Origin: Xanthobacter oligotrophicus
Lineage (GTDB): Bacteria; Pseudomonadota; Alphaproteobacteria; Rhizobiales; Xanthobacteraceae
Length of the DNA: 64,000 nucleotides
Assembly (NCBI RefSeq): GCF_008364685.1
Contig: NZ_VTTL01000003.1
Location: forward strand, 372,001-436,000
Direction of reading: 5' to 3'
Shown here in pieces: positions 26,324 to 35,297 of this stretch (position 1 is its first letter; each line of letters begins with the position of its first letter). A program made the translations under genes and the position numbers. Under the pieces are notes generated by a model. That model saw only the letters and a program-made list of their open reading frames with translations. It was not told where the DNA came from and did no database searches.

Positions 26324-28120
26324 TCAGTTGGCCTGGCGGCGCAGAAAGGCGGGGATCTCCAGCTGATCGTCCTCGTGGTGCGGGCCCGGACGGGACGGCA
26401 CTTCAGCGGCCGGACGGGCCGGCGGACGCTTGGCGAATTCCGACACCGGCGGCTCGCCGGCACGGCCCGGAAGGGTCGGACGCACGTCACGGGTCTCCTG
26501 GCGCGTTTCCTGGCGGGTCTCTTGCCGGGGCTCGGGCCGGGCGTCCTGCCGCGGCTCCACCGGACGGCGCTCGGGGGCGCGCATGCTCGGCTGGTCGCGA
26601 CGCTGGGGCTCCGGCTCCTCCTCGCGGCGGCCCACATGGGCGAGACGCTGCAGAAGGGTCATGCGCTTCTTGTCGGGCTGCGGCTGCTCAACCGGCGGCT
26701 CGCCACGCTGGGCGCGGATCTGGTTCTGGCCGGGCAGCGGCAGCTCGTCCACGCGCGGCATGCGCTGGCTGCGCGGGCGCTGGCCCTGCGGCGGGATGTA
26801 GGGCGCGAACTCGTCCTCCACCATGGGCGCGGGGGGAGCTGCGGGTTCCGGCTCGGCGAAGTAGGAGGGCTTGGGCGCGGCGGCGCGGATGGTCACGTCG
26901 TCGATGGCGACCGCCTGCTGGGGCGCCGGGGCGGCGGGTGCATAGGCCTGCGGGGCGTAAGCCGCGTGAGCCTGCGCCGCCTGGGCCTGGGCATCCTCCA
27001 TGCCGATGAGGTCCTCGGCCGAGATGGAGGCGACGGCGGTGCGGATCTGCGCCTCGCGGGTCGCCTCGACGGCGGCGCGGCCGGCGTTGGAGATCTTGCG
27101 GCCGGCCAGATCGGGGTAGCGCTCGGCGCCGGGGCTGATCTGGTCGGGGATGACCGCCGGGTCGATGCCGGTGGCCACCACGGACACGCGGATGATGCCG
27201 TCCAGCACTTCGTCGAAGGTGGCGCCGAGGATGATGTTGGCGTCGGGGTCCACTTCCTCGCGGATGCGGGTCGCCGCCTCGTCCACCTCGAACAGGGTCA
27301 TGTCCTTGCCGCCGGTGATGGAGATGAGCAGGCCACCGGCCCCGCGCATGGAGGTCTCGTCCAGCAGCGGATTGGCGATGGCGGCCTCGGCGGCCTGGAT
27401 GGCGCGCTTGTCGCCGGAGGCTTCGCCCGTGCCCATCATGGCCTTGCCCATGTCGCGCATCACGGCGCGCACGTCGGCGAAGTCGAGGTTGATGAGGCCT
27501 TCCTTCACCATCAGGTCGGTGATGCAGGCGACGCCCGAATAGAGCACCTGGTCGGCCATGGCGAAGGCGTCGGCGAAGGTGGTCTTCTCGTTCGCCACCC
27601 GGAACAGGTTCTGGTTCGGGATGACGATGAGGGTATCGACGCTCTTCTGCAGCTCGCTGATGCCGTGCTCGGCGACGCGCATGCGCCGCGCGCCCTCGAA
27701 GTGGAAGGGCTTGGTCACCACGCCGACGGTGAGGATGCCGAGCTCACGAGCGGCCCGCGCCACCACGGGAGCGGCCCCGGTGCCGGTGCCGCCGCCCATG
27801 CCGGCGGTGATGAACACCATGTGCGAGCCGGAGAGGTGATCCCGGATCTCGTCGATAACTTCCTCGGCCGCGGCGCGGCCGACTTCCGGCTGCGAGCCGG
27901 CGCCGAGACCCTCGGTCACCGCCACGCCCATCTGCACCACGCGCTCGGCCTTGGTGAGCGAGAGCGCCTGGGCGTCGGTGTTCGCCACCACGAATTCCAC
28001 CCCGTGGAGGCCGGCGGTGATCATGTTGTTCACCGCGTTGCCACCAGCACCGCCCACACCGAACACCGTGATTCGGGGACGAAGCTCACGAATGTCGGGC
28101 ATCTGAAGATTGATCGTCAT
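26324..28120 (-). CDS. ftsZ: Cell division protein FtsZ
   Basis: Tubulin-like GTPase that forms the division ring. 598 residues, long as in many alphaproteobacteria. The GTP-binding loop [10 protein letters not shown] is at 109-118, preceded by [15 protein letters not shown], and the T7 loop ([14 protein letters not shown]) is present. After residue about 330 comes a long disordered linker rich in Pro, Arg, Glu and Gln, with RQET three times in a row. The last residues, EIPAFLRRQ, are the conserved tail that binds FtsA and other partners. The ATG has a GGAG site 7 nt upstream. Confidence 0.98.
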   Translation of the reverse strand: MTINLQMPDIRELRPRITVFGVGGAGGNAVNNMITAGLHGVEFVVANTDAQALSLTKAERVVQMGVAVTEGLGAGSQPEVGRAAAEEVIDEIRDHLSGSHMVFITAGMGGGTGTGAAPVVARAARELGILTVGVVTKPFHFEGARRMRVAEHGISELQKSVDTLIVIPNQNLFRVANEKTTFADAFAMADQVLYSGVACITDLMVKEGLINLDFADVRAVMRDMGKAMMGTGEASGDKRAIQAAEAAIANPLLDETSMRGAGGLLISITGGKDMTLFEVDEAATRIREEVDPDANIILGATFDEVLDGIIRVSVVATGIDPAVIPDQISPGAERYPDLAGRKISNAGRAAVEATREAQIRTAVASISAEDLIGMEDAQAQAAQAHAAYAPQAYAPAAPAPQQAVAIDDVTIRAAAPKPSYFAEPEPAAPPAPMVEDEFAPYIPPQGQRPRSQRMPRVDELPLPGQNQIRAQRGEPPVEQPQPDKKRMTLLQRLAHVGRREEEPEPQRRDQPSMRAPERRPVEPRQDARPEPRQETRQETRQETRDVRPTLPGRAGEPPVSEFAKRPPARPAAEVPSRPGPHHEDDQLEIPAFLRRQAN

Positions 28121-28208
28121 GCTTTTGCTCCGTCGAACCCGATCGGCCTGTCCGCCTCTCACGAATCCTGTCTGACCACTGTGTTAGCCCAGGCTTCGTT
28201 AACCATGT

Positions 28209-29534
28209 CTAAAAGCTGTCCTTCAGCCAGCGTCCCACGCGGCCGAAATAATTCGGGCTCTCGCCCACCACCGCCTGCCTGCGGCGGGGCTCGAAGTGTT
28301 CCAATCCTGCCACCTGAGGGTAAACAAGAAGCCCTGCTGTCACCGCGAATGCAGCACCGCGCGCCGCCTCCGGAAGCCTGGAAACGCCAAGCGGCCGGCC
28401 GATGCGCACCTGCGGCCCGATGAGCCGCGCCACCAGGTCCGGCAGGCCCTGGAGCTGCGCCGCGCCACCGGTGAGCACGATGCGCCGGCCGGCGTCGCCG
28501 GCGTGTCCGGAGGCCTTCAGGCGATCGCGCACCAGTTCGACAATTTCTTCCGCCCGGGGGCGGACGATGGTGACGAGGCGCGATTTCGGCACCATGTGCG
28601 GCTGATCGCGCGAATCACCCGACAAGGGCGGCACGGTGAGCATGTCGTGGTCGTCGGAGGAGACCGCCACCACCGCGCCGTGCAGGGCCTTCATGCGCTC
28701 CGCGTCGGCAAGGCGCGCCGGCAGGCCGCGGGCCACGTCGTTGGTGATGTGCTGGCCGCCCAGGGCCACGCCGTCCACATAGAGGCAGTGACCGCCGGCG
28801 ACGATGGAGAAGGTGGTGGTCCCCGCCCCCATGTCGATGAGGGTGACGCCCAGCTCCATCTCGTCGTCGGTGAGGGAAGAGAGCGCCGCCGCATAGGGCG
28901 CCGCCACCATGGCCTCGATGGAGAGATGGCAGCGCTCCACGCACAGGACGAGATTCTTCAGCGCCGTGAGATCGGCGGTGATGACGTGCATGTCGGCGCC
29001 GAGCTGGCGCCCCAGCATGCCGCACGGCTCGCCGATGCCGCGCCGCCCGTCCAGCGAATAGCCCACCGGCAGGGCGTGCATCACCGCCTGCCCGTCACCC
29101 ACGCCGTAGGTGGAGGCGGCCTCCAGCACGCGGCGGATGTCGAATTCCTCCACCGCCGGGGCGGTGAGGCGCACGGCGGCCTCATAATGCTGGGAGGCAA
29201 GCCGCCCGCCGGAGACGCCCACCACCACGGAGGCGATCTGCACCCCCGAGGCGCGCTCGGCCATGTCCACCGCCTGGCGGATGGCAAGTTCCGCCTTGGC
29301 CATGTCCACGATGGCGCCGCCCTTGATGCCGTGGGCGCGGGTGTGGCCGATGCCGAGCACATCGATGGCATGGGTGCGCCGCGTGAGCACATCCGATGCG
29401 GCGCGCGGCTTCAGCCGTGCGATGGCGCACACCACCTTGCTGGTTCCGATGTCGAGCACGCCGACGATGCCGCTCTTTTTCGGCGGCATCGGGCGCATCT
29501 TCGGCGCGAAGCCCTGGGCGAGCCTGTGCCTCAT
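28209..29534 (-). CDS. ftsA: Cell division protein FtsA
   Basis: Actin-like ATPase that anchors FtsZ filaments to the membrane. 441 residues: phosphate-1 LDIGTSKVVCAIARL near 27, phosphate-2 LIDMGAGTTTFSIV, adenosine motif IVLTGGAAQLQGL, and a C-terminal amphipathic membrane-targeting helix (GRVGRWLKDSF). Its start overlaps the ftsQ stop by 4 bp, giving coupled translation. Confidence 0.97.
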   Translation of the reverse strand: MRHRLAQGFAPKMRPMPPKKSGIVGVLDIGTSKVVCAIARLKPRAASDVLTRRTHAIDVLGIGHTRAHGIKGGAIVDMAKAELAIRQAVDMAERASGVQIASVVVGVSGGRLASQHYEAAVRLTAPAVEEFDIRRVLEAASTYGVGDGQAVMHALPVGYSLDGRRGIGEPCGMLGRQLGADMHVITADLTALKNLVLCVERCHLSIEAMVAAPYAAALSSLTDDEMELGVTLIDMGAGTTTFSIVAGGHCLYVDGVALGGQHITNDVARGLPARLADAERMKALHGAVVAVSSDDHDMLTVPPLSGDSRDQPHMVPKSRLVTIVRPRAEEIVELVRDRLKASGHAGDAGRRIVLTGGAAQLQGLPDLVARLIGPQVRIGRPLGVSRLPEAARGAAFAVTAGLLVYPQVAGLEHFEPRRRQAVVGESPNYFGRVGRWLKDSF

Positions 29535-30520
29535 GCTGGGCCTCCCTTTTTAGCCTTGGCCCGCGCCTTGAGCATCTGCGCACGGGCGTCGGCAGCGGCA
29601 TCCGAAAGCCGAACCACGACGCGGTCCGGCAGGCGCAGGTCCACGATGGAAACATCGCGGCTGAGCAATTTTTTCTCGCGGTCGAGATCCATGAGCGCCA
29701 CCAGGGCCTCATCCAGGCCTTCTTCCGGCAGGCGCACGTCGATGCCGTTGCGCATCTTCAGGGTCCAGCGGCGCTCGGCCACGCGGATGGCGGCGCGCAC
29801 CTGGTCGCGCAGGGCCGGCACCCGGGCCAGCGCGTCCACCACCTCGCCCACCTTCTTCTGCGCGCCCTCGCCCACCACGATGGGCAGCTGCACGTAGCGC
29901 GGATCGTCCGAATAGGGCGCGATGGGGATACCGTCGCGGGCGATGACCTTCAGCTCGCCGTTGACCTGCCACAGGGCGAAGGCCTGCCGCTCGGCCACCG
30001 CGATGTCGATGCGGTCGGGATAGAACTTGCGCACGCTGGCCGACTGGATCCACGGCAGCGCCTCCAGGCGCGCCCGCATCTCGTCGGCGTTGAGGAACAG
30101 GATGGAGGTGGAGGACTTGATGCCCGCCGTCTCCAGGATTTCCGCCGGGGTGACGTGGTTGTGGCCGGAAATGTTGACTTCCTTGACCTTGAAGCCGGCC
30201 ACGTTGCCGGCCGCATCCGCCACGTCGATCACGATGCCCTTGGCCGTCTCGGCGTGGCCGCCGAGCATGACGCCGTAGGCCGAGAAGCCGCCCACCACTG
30301 CGATGGTGAGCAGGCTGGCGCTGCGCCGGCCGAGCCGGGACGAGGCGAGGCGCACCGTCAGGCGGCGCAGCAGGAGGGACATGCGGCTGGTGGGGCGCGG
30401 CTCCACCGGCAGGCGCTTGTGCCGGCCCGGCGGCGGCAACGGAACCGGACGCTGCGGCGGTCTCCTCCCCGCCTCGGGGCGGGGCCTTAGCGCTCCAGCG
30501 AAGCGTCCTCCACCATCCAT
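29531..30520 (-). CDS. ftsQ: Cell division protein FtsQ
   Basis: Bitopic inner-membrane divisome protein. 329 residues: a proline/arginine-rich cytoplasmic tail of about 65 residues, one membrane segment (about 68-88, SASLLTIAVVGGFSAYGVML), a POTRA domain beginning FKVKEVNISGHNHVTPAEIL, then the FtsQ beta domain. The long N-terminal tail overlaps the end of ddlB by 34 bp. A second Met at residue 47 could be used but would shorten the tail strongly. It overlaps ftsA by 4 bp. Confidence 0.95.
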   Translation of the reverse strand: MDGGGRFAGALRPRPEAGRRPPQRPVPLPPPGRHKRLPVEPRPTSRMSLLLRRLTVRLASSRLGRRSASLLTIAVVGGFSAYGVMLGGHAETAKGIVIDVADAAGNVAGFKVKEVNISGHNHVTPAEILETAGIKSSTSILFLNADEMRARLEALPWIQSASVRKFYPDRIDIAVAERQAFALWQVNGELKVIARDGIPIAPYSDDPRYVQLPIVVGEGAQKKVGEVVDALARVPALRDQVRAAIRVAERRWTLKMRNGIDVRLPEEGLDEALVALMDLDREKKLLSRDVSIVDLRLPDRVVVRLSDAAADARAQMLKARAKAKKGGPA

Positions 30521-31407
30521 GTCACAAGCTCACCGAATGAGATGCCCGCGTGGGCGGCCAGTTCAGGCACCAGAGACGTCTCAGTCATCCCGGGCTGGGT
30601 GTTCACCTCGAGGCAGATCAGGCCGGAGCCATCCCCTCTCGAAGGGTCGAACCGAAAGTCGCTCCGCGACACCCCCCGGCATCCGAGAGCTCGGTGCGCC
30701 GTGAGGCTTAACATCTGCACCCGTTGGTAAATTTCGGGTAAAATCCGGGCCGGAAGAATGTGCTGCGAGCCGCCCGGTGCATATTTGCTTTCGTAATCGT
30801 AAAACTTCTGTGTGGACTCGATCTCGATCACGTCCAGCACTTTGTCGCCCATCACCGCGCAGGTGAGTTCGAGGCCGGGAATAAATTCTTCCGCCAGAAG
30901 ATTTTCTCCGTGCGACCAATCCTCCCGGGTCAATTCCTGCGGCGGATGGGCCTGGTCTTCGCGCACGATGAAGACGCCGACGCTGGACCCTCCTGCATTG
31001 GGCTTCAGCACGTAGGGCCGCGCCATGATGTGCGCCTTTGCCGCCTCGGCGCGGGAGACGAGGCCGCCCTTCGCCACCGGGACCCCGGCGGCGGCGAGCA
31101 TGATTCGCGCCTGCGCCTTGTCCATGGCGAGGGCGGAGGCCAGCACGCCGGAATGGGAATAGGGGATGCGCAGGATTTCGAGGATGCCCTGGATGGTGCC
31201 GTCCTCGCCGGGCTGGCCGTGCAGCACGTTGAACGCCACATCGGGCGCAAGGCGCGTCAGCACCTCGGCCACGTCGCGGCCAACGTCGACGCGGGTGACC
31301 TGATAGCCCGCCGCCTCCAGCGCTCCGGCGCAGGCGGCGCCGGAACGCAGGGAGACTTCGCGCTCCGACGACCAGCCGCCCATGAGCACCGCCACGTGTT
31401 TCGCCAT
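30487..31407 (-). CDS. ddlB: D-alanine--D-alanine ligase
   Basis: ATP-grasp ligase making D-Ala-D-Ala for peptidoglycan. 306 residues: MGGWSSEREVSLRSG at the start, HGQPGEDGTIQG, KPNAGGSSVGVFIV in the ATP-binding part, and LEVNTQPGMTETS holding metal and substrate residues at the end. The in-frame ATG eight codons upstream was rejected because MAKHVAVLMGG matches the family. It lies between murB and ftsQ. Confidence 0.97.
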   Translation of the reverse strand: MAKHVAVLMGGWSSEREVSLRSGAACAGALEAAGYQVTRVDVGRDVAEVLTRLAPDVAFNVLHGQPGEDGTIQGILEILRIPYSHSGVLASALAMDKAQARIMLAAAGVPVAKGGLVSRAEAAKAHIMARPYVLKPNAGGSSVGVFIVREDQAHPPQELTREDWSHGENLLAEEFIPGLELTCAVMGDKVLDVIEIESTQKFYDYESKYAPGGSQHILPARILPEIYQRVQMLSLTAHRALGCRGVSRSDFRFDPSRGDGSGLICLEVNTQPGMTETSLVPELAAHAGISFGELVTWMVEDASLER

Positions 31408-31474
31408 GATCTGAATTCCCGGTCTGTCCACGGCCCGGCCGCGCGCCCGATGACGCTCCTGCCCAGTGCCCCAA

Positions 31475-31499
31475 AATGGCGCCTCAAGATGGCGCCATT
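31475..31499. repeat. Hairpin between murB and ddlB
   Basis: A perfect 9-bp stem (AATGGCGCC with GGCGCCATT, 7-nt loop) in the 118-bp gap. It lacks a T-run, so partial termination, processing or stabilisation are all possible. It sits within an otherwise same-strand cell-wall operon. Confidence 0.55.
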
Positions 31500-31525
31500 G
31501 CCTTGCGCCTTTGCTAATGGCCCGC

Positions 31526-32479
31526 TCAGGACGCCGCAGGCAGGCCGATGCGCTTGATTTCCCATTCCAGCTCGACGCCGCACTGGGCCTTCACCCGGCG
31601 GCGTACTTCCTCGCCCAGCCCCTCGATCTCGGCGGCGGTGGCGCCGCCCAGGTTGATGAGGAAGTTGGTGTGCAGCTCGGATACCTGCGCCCGGCCCATG
31701 GTGAGGCCCCGGCAGCCGGCGGCGTCCACCAGCTTCCAGGCGCTGGTGCCCGGCGGGTTCTTGAAGGTGGAACCGCCGGTGCGGCTCTTGATGGGCTGGG
31801 TCGCCTCCCGGCTTTCGGTGATCTTCGCCATCTCGGCGGCGATCAGCGCCGGATCGCCGGGCCGCCCCTCGAACACGGCGCGGGTGAAGACCACGTCCGC
31901 CGGCACGCCGCAATGGCGGTAGGTGAAGCCCATCTCTGCGTTAGTGAAGCGCACCTTCTCGCCGGTGCGGGTGACGACGTCCGCACCCACCAGCACGTCT
32001 TTGGTCTCGCCGCCATAGGCGCCGCCATTCATGCGCAGGGCGCCGCCCACAGCGCCGGGAATACCGCGCAGGAAGGAGAAGCCGGCAAGGCCCGCATCGG
32101 CCGCCGCCCGCGCCACCTTCACGTCCGGAACGCCGGCGCCGGCGATGATGCAGTTGCCCTCCACCGCGATATCCGTGAAGCCGCGCGCAAGGCGGATCAC
32201 CACCCCCGGCACGCCGCCGTCGCGCACGATGAGGTTGGAGCCGAGGCCGATGACGGTCACCGGCACCTCCGCCGGCAGGCCGGCGAGGAAAGCGGCGAGA
32301 TCGTCCTCGTCCGCCGGCACAAACAGCACCTGGGCCGGGCCGCCGACGCGGAACCAGGTGAAATCGGCGAGGGGCGCATTGGCCTTCAGGGACCCGCGCA
32401 GGCCTGGAAGACGCGCTTTGAGGCCGGGGACCAGGTCCTCGAAGCCCTGTCCCGCCGGGTGTGTCTGTGCCACGCTCAT
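31526..32479 (-). CDS. murB: UDP-N-acetylenolpyruvoylglucosamine reductase MurB
   Basis: FAD enzyme completing UDP-MurNAc synthesis. 317 residues: [15 protein letters not shown] near 43, [32 protein letters not shown], and [11 protein letters not shown] with the catalytic Ser. The ending IKRIG fits type I MurB. The ATG at residue 29 of the open frame was chosen by family length. No murC or murG lies upstream; the next gene is an unrelated one on the other strand. Confidence 0.96.
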   Translation of the reverse strand: MSVAQTHPAGQGFEDLVPGLKARLPGLRGSLKANAPLADFTWFRVGGPAQVLFVPADEDDLAAFLAGLPAEVPVTVIGLGSNLIVRDGGVPGVVIRLARGFTDIAVEGNCIIAGAGVPDVKVARAAADAGLAGFSFLRGIPGAVGGALRMNGGAYGGETKDVLVGADVVTRTGEKVRFTNAEMGFTYRHCGVPADVVFTRAVFEGRPGDPALIAAEMAKITESREATQPIKSRTGGSTFKNPPGTSAWKLVDAAGCRGLTMGRAQVSELHTNFLINLGGATAAEIEGLGEEVRRRVKAQCGVELEWEIKRIGLPAAS

Positions 32480-32617
32480 CCTGCCCGTCCGTCCATCATA
32501 AGGGTCGCTCTCCCATAACAGGGTCGCGAGGGCAAGCATCGCCGGCTTTTGCCGGGCCGCCATGACGTGGCATCATGGCAATCCAATCGCCCTTCCCTTT
32601 CGCCTGGAGCTGCCCCC

Positions 32618-33319
32618 ATGAGCGAAGACATTCGCGAAGACCTGCATCAAGGCCCCGGCGCCGACCCGTCGCTGCCGCCCGATACCAAGCTCACCACCAC
32701 CAAGCAGCGCTGGGCGCAGGAAGGGCGCTTCCTCACCGGCCGTGTCACCCGCCCGGAGACCGAACGCCTGCCCGCCGGCCAGCATCTGGTGAAGGACTGG
32801 CCGGTGCTCGACCTCGGCATGACGCCGGTGGTGACACGGGAGGCCTTCCGGCTCGACGTGACCGGTGCGGTGGAGACCGCCCTGTCGCTGGACTGGGACG
32901 GCTTCCGCGCCCTGCCGCAGACCCGCAATGTCAGCGACATCCACTGCGTCACCACCTGGTCGCGCTATGACAATGCCTTCGAGGGCGTCTCTACCCGCGA
33001 GTTGCTGGAGCGGGTGAGGCCCGCCCCTCATGCGGCGGCGGTGATGCTGCATTCCTACGACGGCTACACCACCAACCTGCTGCTGGAGGACTTCGCCGCC
33101 GAGGACGCGGTAATCGCCCATTCGTGGGAGGGATCGCCGCTCACCCGCGAGCATGGCGGGCCAGTGCGGCTGGTGGTGCCGCACCTGTATTTCTGGAAGA
33201 GCGCCAAGTGGCTGAAGGGCATCGAGTTCATCGCCCGCGACACCGCAGGCTTCTGGGAGGCCCGGGGCTACCACATGCGCGGCGACCCCTGGGCCGAGGA
33301 GCGCTATTCGGACGACTGA
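32618..33319 (+). CDS. Sulfite-oxidase-like molybdopterin oxidoreductase
   Basis: 233-residue protein with an oxidoreductase molybdopterin-binding domain similar to YuiH and the sulfite oxidase core. Cys in VSDIHCVTTWSRYDNAFEGV is the expected molybdenum ligand; LHSYDGYTTNL and GPVRLVVPHLYFWKSAKWLKGIEF are conserved parts. No signal peptide, heme domain or membrane segment is visible, so it is probably cytoplasmic with an unknown electron partner. GGAG precedes the ATG. Confidence 0.88.
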   Translation: MSEDIREDLHQGPGADPSLPPDTKLTTTKQRWAQEGRFLTGRVTRPETERLPAGQHLVKDWPVLDLGMTPVVTREAFRLDVTGAVETALSLDWDGFRALPQTRNVSDIHCVTTWSRYDNAFEGVSTRELLERVRPAPHAAAVMLHSYDGYTTNLLLEDFAAEDAVIAHSWEGSPLTREHGGPVRLVVPHLYFWKSAKWLKGIEFIARDTAGFWEARGYHMRGDPWAEERYSDD

Positions 33320-33359
33320 AACGCGCGCGCCGGCCTCACCGGGATCACGCCGCCCCCGA

Positions 33360-34277
33360 TCACGCGGCCCGGCGGGCGAGGTCGGAGCGGGCGAACAGCT
33401 CCGCCACCCAGTCCACGAACACCCTCAGGCGGTTGGAGAGGTGACGGCTCGGCGGATAGACCACGTGGATGGGCATGGTGCCGGCGGTCCAGTCGGTGAG
33501 CACGCGCACAAGCGCCCCGGAAGCGAGGTGCTCATCCACCTGGAACACAGGCGCCTGGATCACGCCGAGGCCGGCGAGGCCGGCGGCGATATAGGCGTTG
33601 CCGTCGTTGCAGGCCACGCGGTAATCGCCCGTCATCTCCACCACCTCCGAGCCCCGGACGAACTCGAACGGGTGGTAACGTCCCGTCTGCGCGCTGAAAT
33701 AGCGGACCATCACATGGCCGGCCTCGAAATCGTGCGGGTGTGAGGGCGCGCCACAACGGGCGATGTAGGCCGGGGCCGCCACCGCCTCGAGGCTCAGCTC
33801 GCCGATGCGGCGGGCAACCAGGTTGGGATCGTGGATCTCGCCCACGCGGATCACGCAGTCCACGTTCTCGCCCAAGAGGTCCACCGGCCGGTCGGTGCAG
33901 CCCACATCCAGCGCGATGTCGGGATAGCGGGCCAGGAAGTCCGGCAGGGCCGGGATCAGCAGACGGGTGGCGAGCGACGGCGACAGGTCGATACGCAGGC
34001 GGCCCTGCGGCAGGGCCTGCGCTGTGGAAAGCGAGCCGTCCAGCTCGTCGAGATCGTTGAGGATCAGCAGCGCCCGCTCGTAATAGGCCGCACCGTCGGG
34101 GGTGACGGTGACGCGCCGCGTGGTGCGGTTGAACAGGCGCGTGCGCAGGTGAAGCTCCAGCGATTGCACGTGCTTGGTCAACGTCGCCTTGGGCATGTCC
34201 ATGAGGTCGGCGGCGCGGGTGAAATTCCCGGTTTCCACCACCCGCACGAAGGCCCGCATCGCAGCAAGCTGGTCCAT
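33360..34277 (-). CDS. LysR-family transcriptional regulator
   Basis: 305-residue LTTR: N-terminal helix-turn-helix (about 1-60, FVRVVETGNFTRAADLMDMPKATLTKHVQSLE) and a ligand-binding domain from about 90. The inducer cannot be inferred. It is transcribed away from the alpha/beta-hydrolase and RND efflux genes with a perfect dyad in the spacer, so it probably controls them. The ATG at MDQLAAMRAF is standard for the family. Confidence 0.92.
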   Translation of the reverse strand: MDQLAAMRAFVRVVETGNFTRAADLMDMPKATLTKHVQSLELHLRTRLFNRTTRRVTVTPDGAAYYERALLILNDLDELDGSLSTAQALPQGRLRIDLSPSLATRLLIPALPDFLARYPDIALDVGCTDRPVDLLGENVDCVIRVGEIHDPNLVARRIGELSLEAVAAPAYIARCGAPSHPHDFEAGHVMVRYFSAQTGRYHPFEFVRGSEVVEMTGDYRVACNDGNAYIAAGLAGLGVIQAPVFQVDEHLASGALVRVLTDWTAGTMPIHVVYPPSRHLSNRLRVFVDWVAELFARSDLARRAA

Positions 34278-34309
34278 ATTCCAACCTTCCGCCCCGAAAA
34301 TATATGCCA

Positions 34310-34331
34310 ATTATTCACATACGTGAATAAT
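34310..34331. promoter_or_regulatory. Perfect dyad, likely LysR operator
   Basis: Nine-base arms ATTATTCAC and GTGAATAAT flank ATAC in the divergent LysR/hydrolase spacer. Position and symmetry are what an LTTR recognition site would show. The -35/-10 elements were not placed. Confidence 0.55.
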
Positions 34332-34429
34332 GATACCATGTTTCGAGGCTTTATCGGCATTATCTAGATCAATATCGTTCTCGCACTGCACAAAGCGGAC
34401 ATTCCCGCCAGCATCGAGGACAGTTCGCG

Positions 34430-35260
34430 ATGGCCCCCCACTGGCAAGAGACATCCCTGCAGACGCAAGCCGGCCCCATGCCGGCGCGGCTGTATGGTGT
34501 CCGCCCCAGCAAGGGCGCGGTTCCGCTTATTTTACACCTGCACGGCGGCGCTTTCACCGGCGGCACGCTGGAGTGCGGTGCCTATATCGCCGCCCTTCTG
34601 GCAGAAGCCGGCGCCGTGGTGGTCTCGGCCGACTATCCACTGGCCTGCGAGCACCCCTTCCCCTTCGCCCTGACCGCCGCCTTCGGCGCACTGGCAGCCC
34701 TCTACAACCGCCGGGGCGAGTTCGCCGGCCGCAGCGCCCCGCTCTACGTGGCGGGGGAGGAATCGGGTGGCAACCTTGCCGCCGGCCTCGCCATGATGGC
34801 GCGTGACCAGCAAGCGCCCCCCCTCGCCGGCCAGATCCTCATCTCGCCCATGCTTGACCCCAGCCTCGCCACCGCCTCGCTGCGCGCGGCCGAGGCCGGC
34901 ACCTGCGGCTGCAAGTGGGCGGATGGCTGGCAGAAATATCTGGGCTCCCCCGAGAAGGCCGCCCACCCCTACGCCGCCCCCCTCGCCTCCTCCCGCCTGC
35001 AAGGCCTGCCCCCCGCCTTGGTGGTGAGCGCACAGGACTGCCCCATGCGGGACGAGAGCGCCCGCTATGCCTGCGCGCTGGAGAAGGCCGGCGTCGCCAC
35101 CGAGCTTCACATCCTGCCCGGCCCGACCCACTGGCACGAAGGCATCTCTGCGCCGCCCGAACGGCCCGAAGCTTGGGCCGGCACGATGCGCACCCTTTTC
35201 TCCCGCTTCTTCGAATCGTCACGGCCACGTCGGCGCAAGCCGGCCGTGGCCGTCCTGTGA
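34430..35260 (+). CDS. Alpha/beta-hydrolase-fold protein with altered nucleophile motif
   Basis: 276 residues of the hormone-sensitive-lipase type. The oxyanion motif is present (LHLHGGAFTGG, about 35-45), as are a likely acid (DCPMRDES) and histidine (GPTHWHEGI). At the nucleophile elbow, where the family has GDSAGGN, this protein reads GEESGGN, so the usual serine position is Glu and a Ser follows. Ordinary esterase activity is therefore doubtful. It lies between the LysR gene and the RND pair, ending 37 bp before the fusion-protein start. Confidence 0.82.
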   Translation: MAPHWQETSLQTQAGPMPARLYGVRPSKGAVPLILHLHGGAFTGGTLECGAYIAALLAEAGAVVVSADYPLACEHPFPFALTAAFGALAALYNRRGEFAGRSAPLYVAGEESGGNLAAGLAMMARDQQAPPLAGQILISPMLDPSLATASLRAAEAGTCGCKWADGWQKYLGSPEKAAHPYAAPLASSRLQGLPPALVVSAQDCPMRDESARYACALEKAGVATELHILPGPTHWHEGISAPPERPEAWAGTMRTLFSRFFESSRPRRRKPAVAVL

Positions 35261-35297
35261 CCGCCCGACATCCAGAACCGCCTCAGGGATCTGCCCC

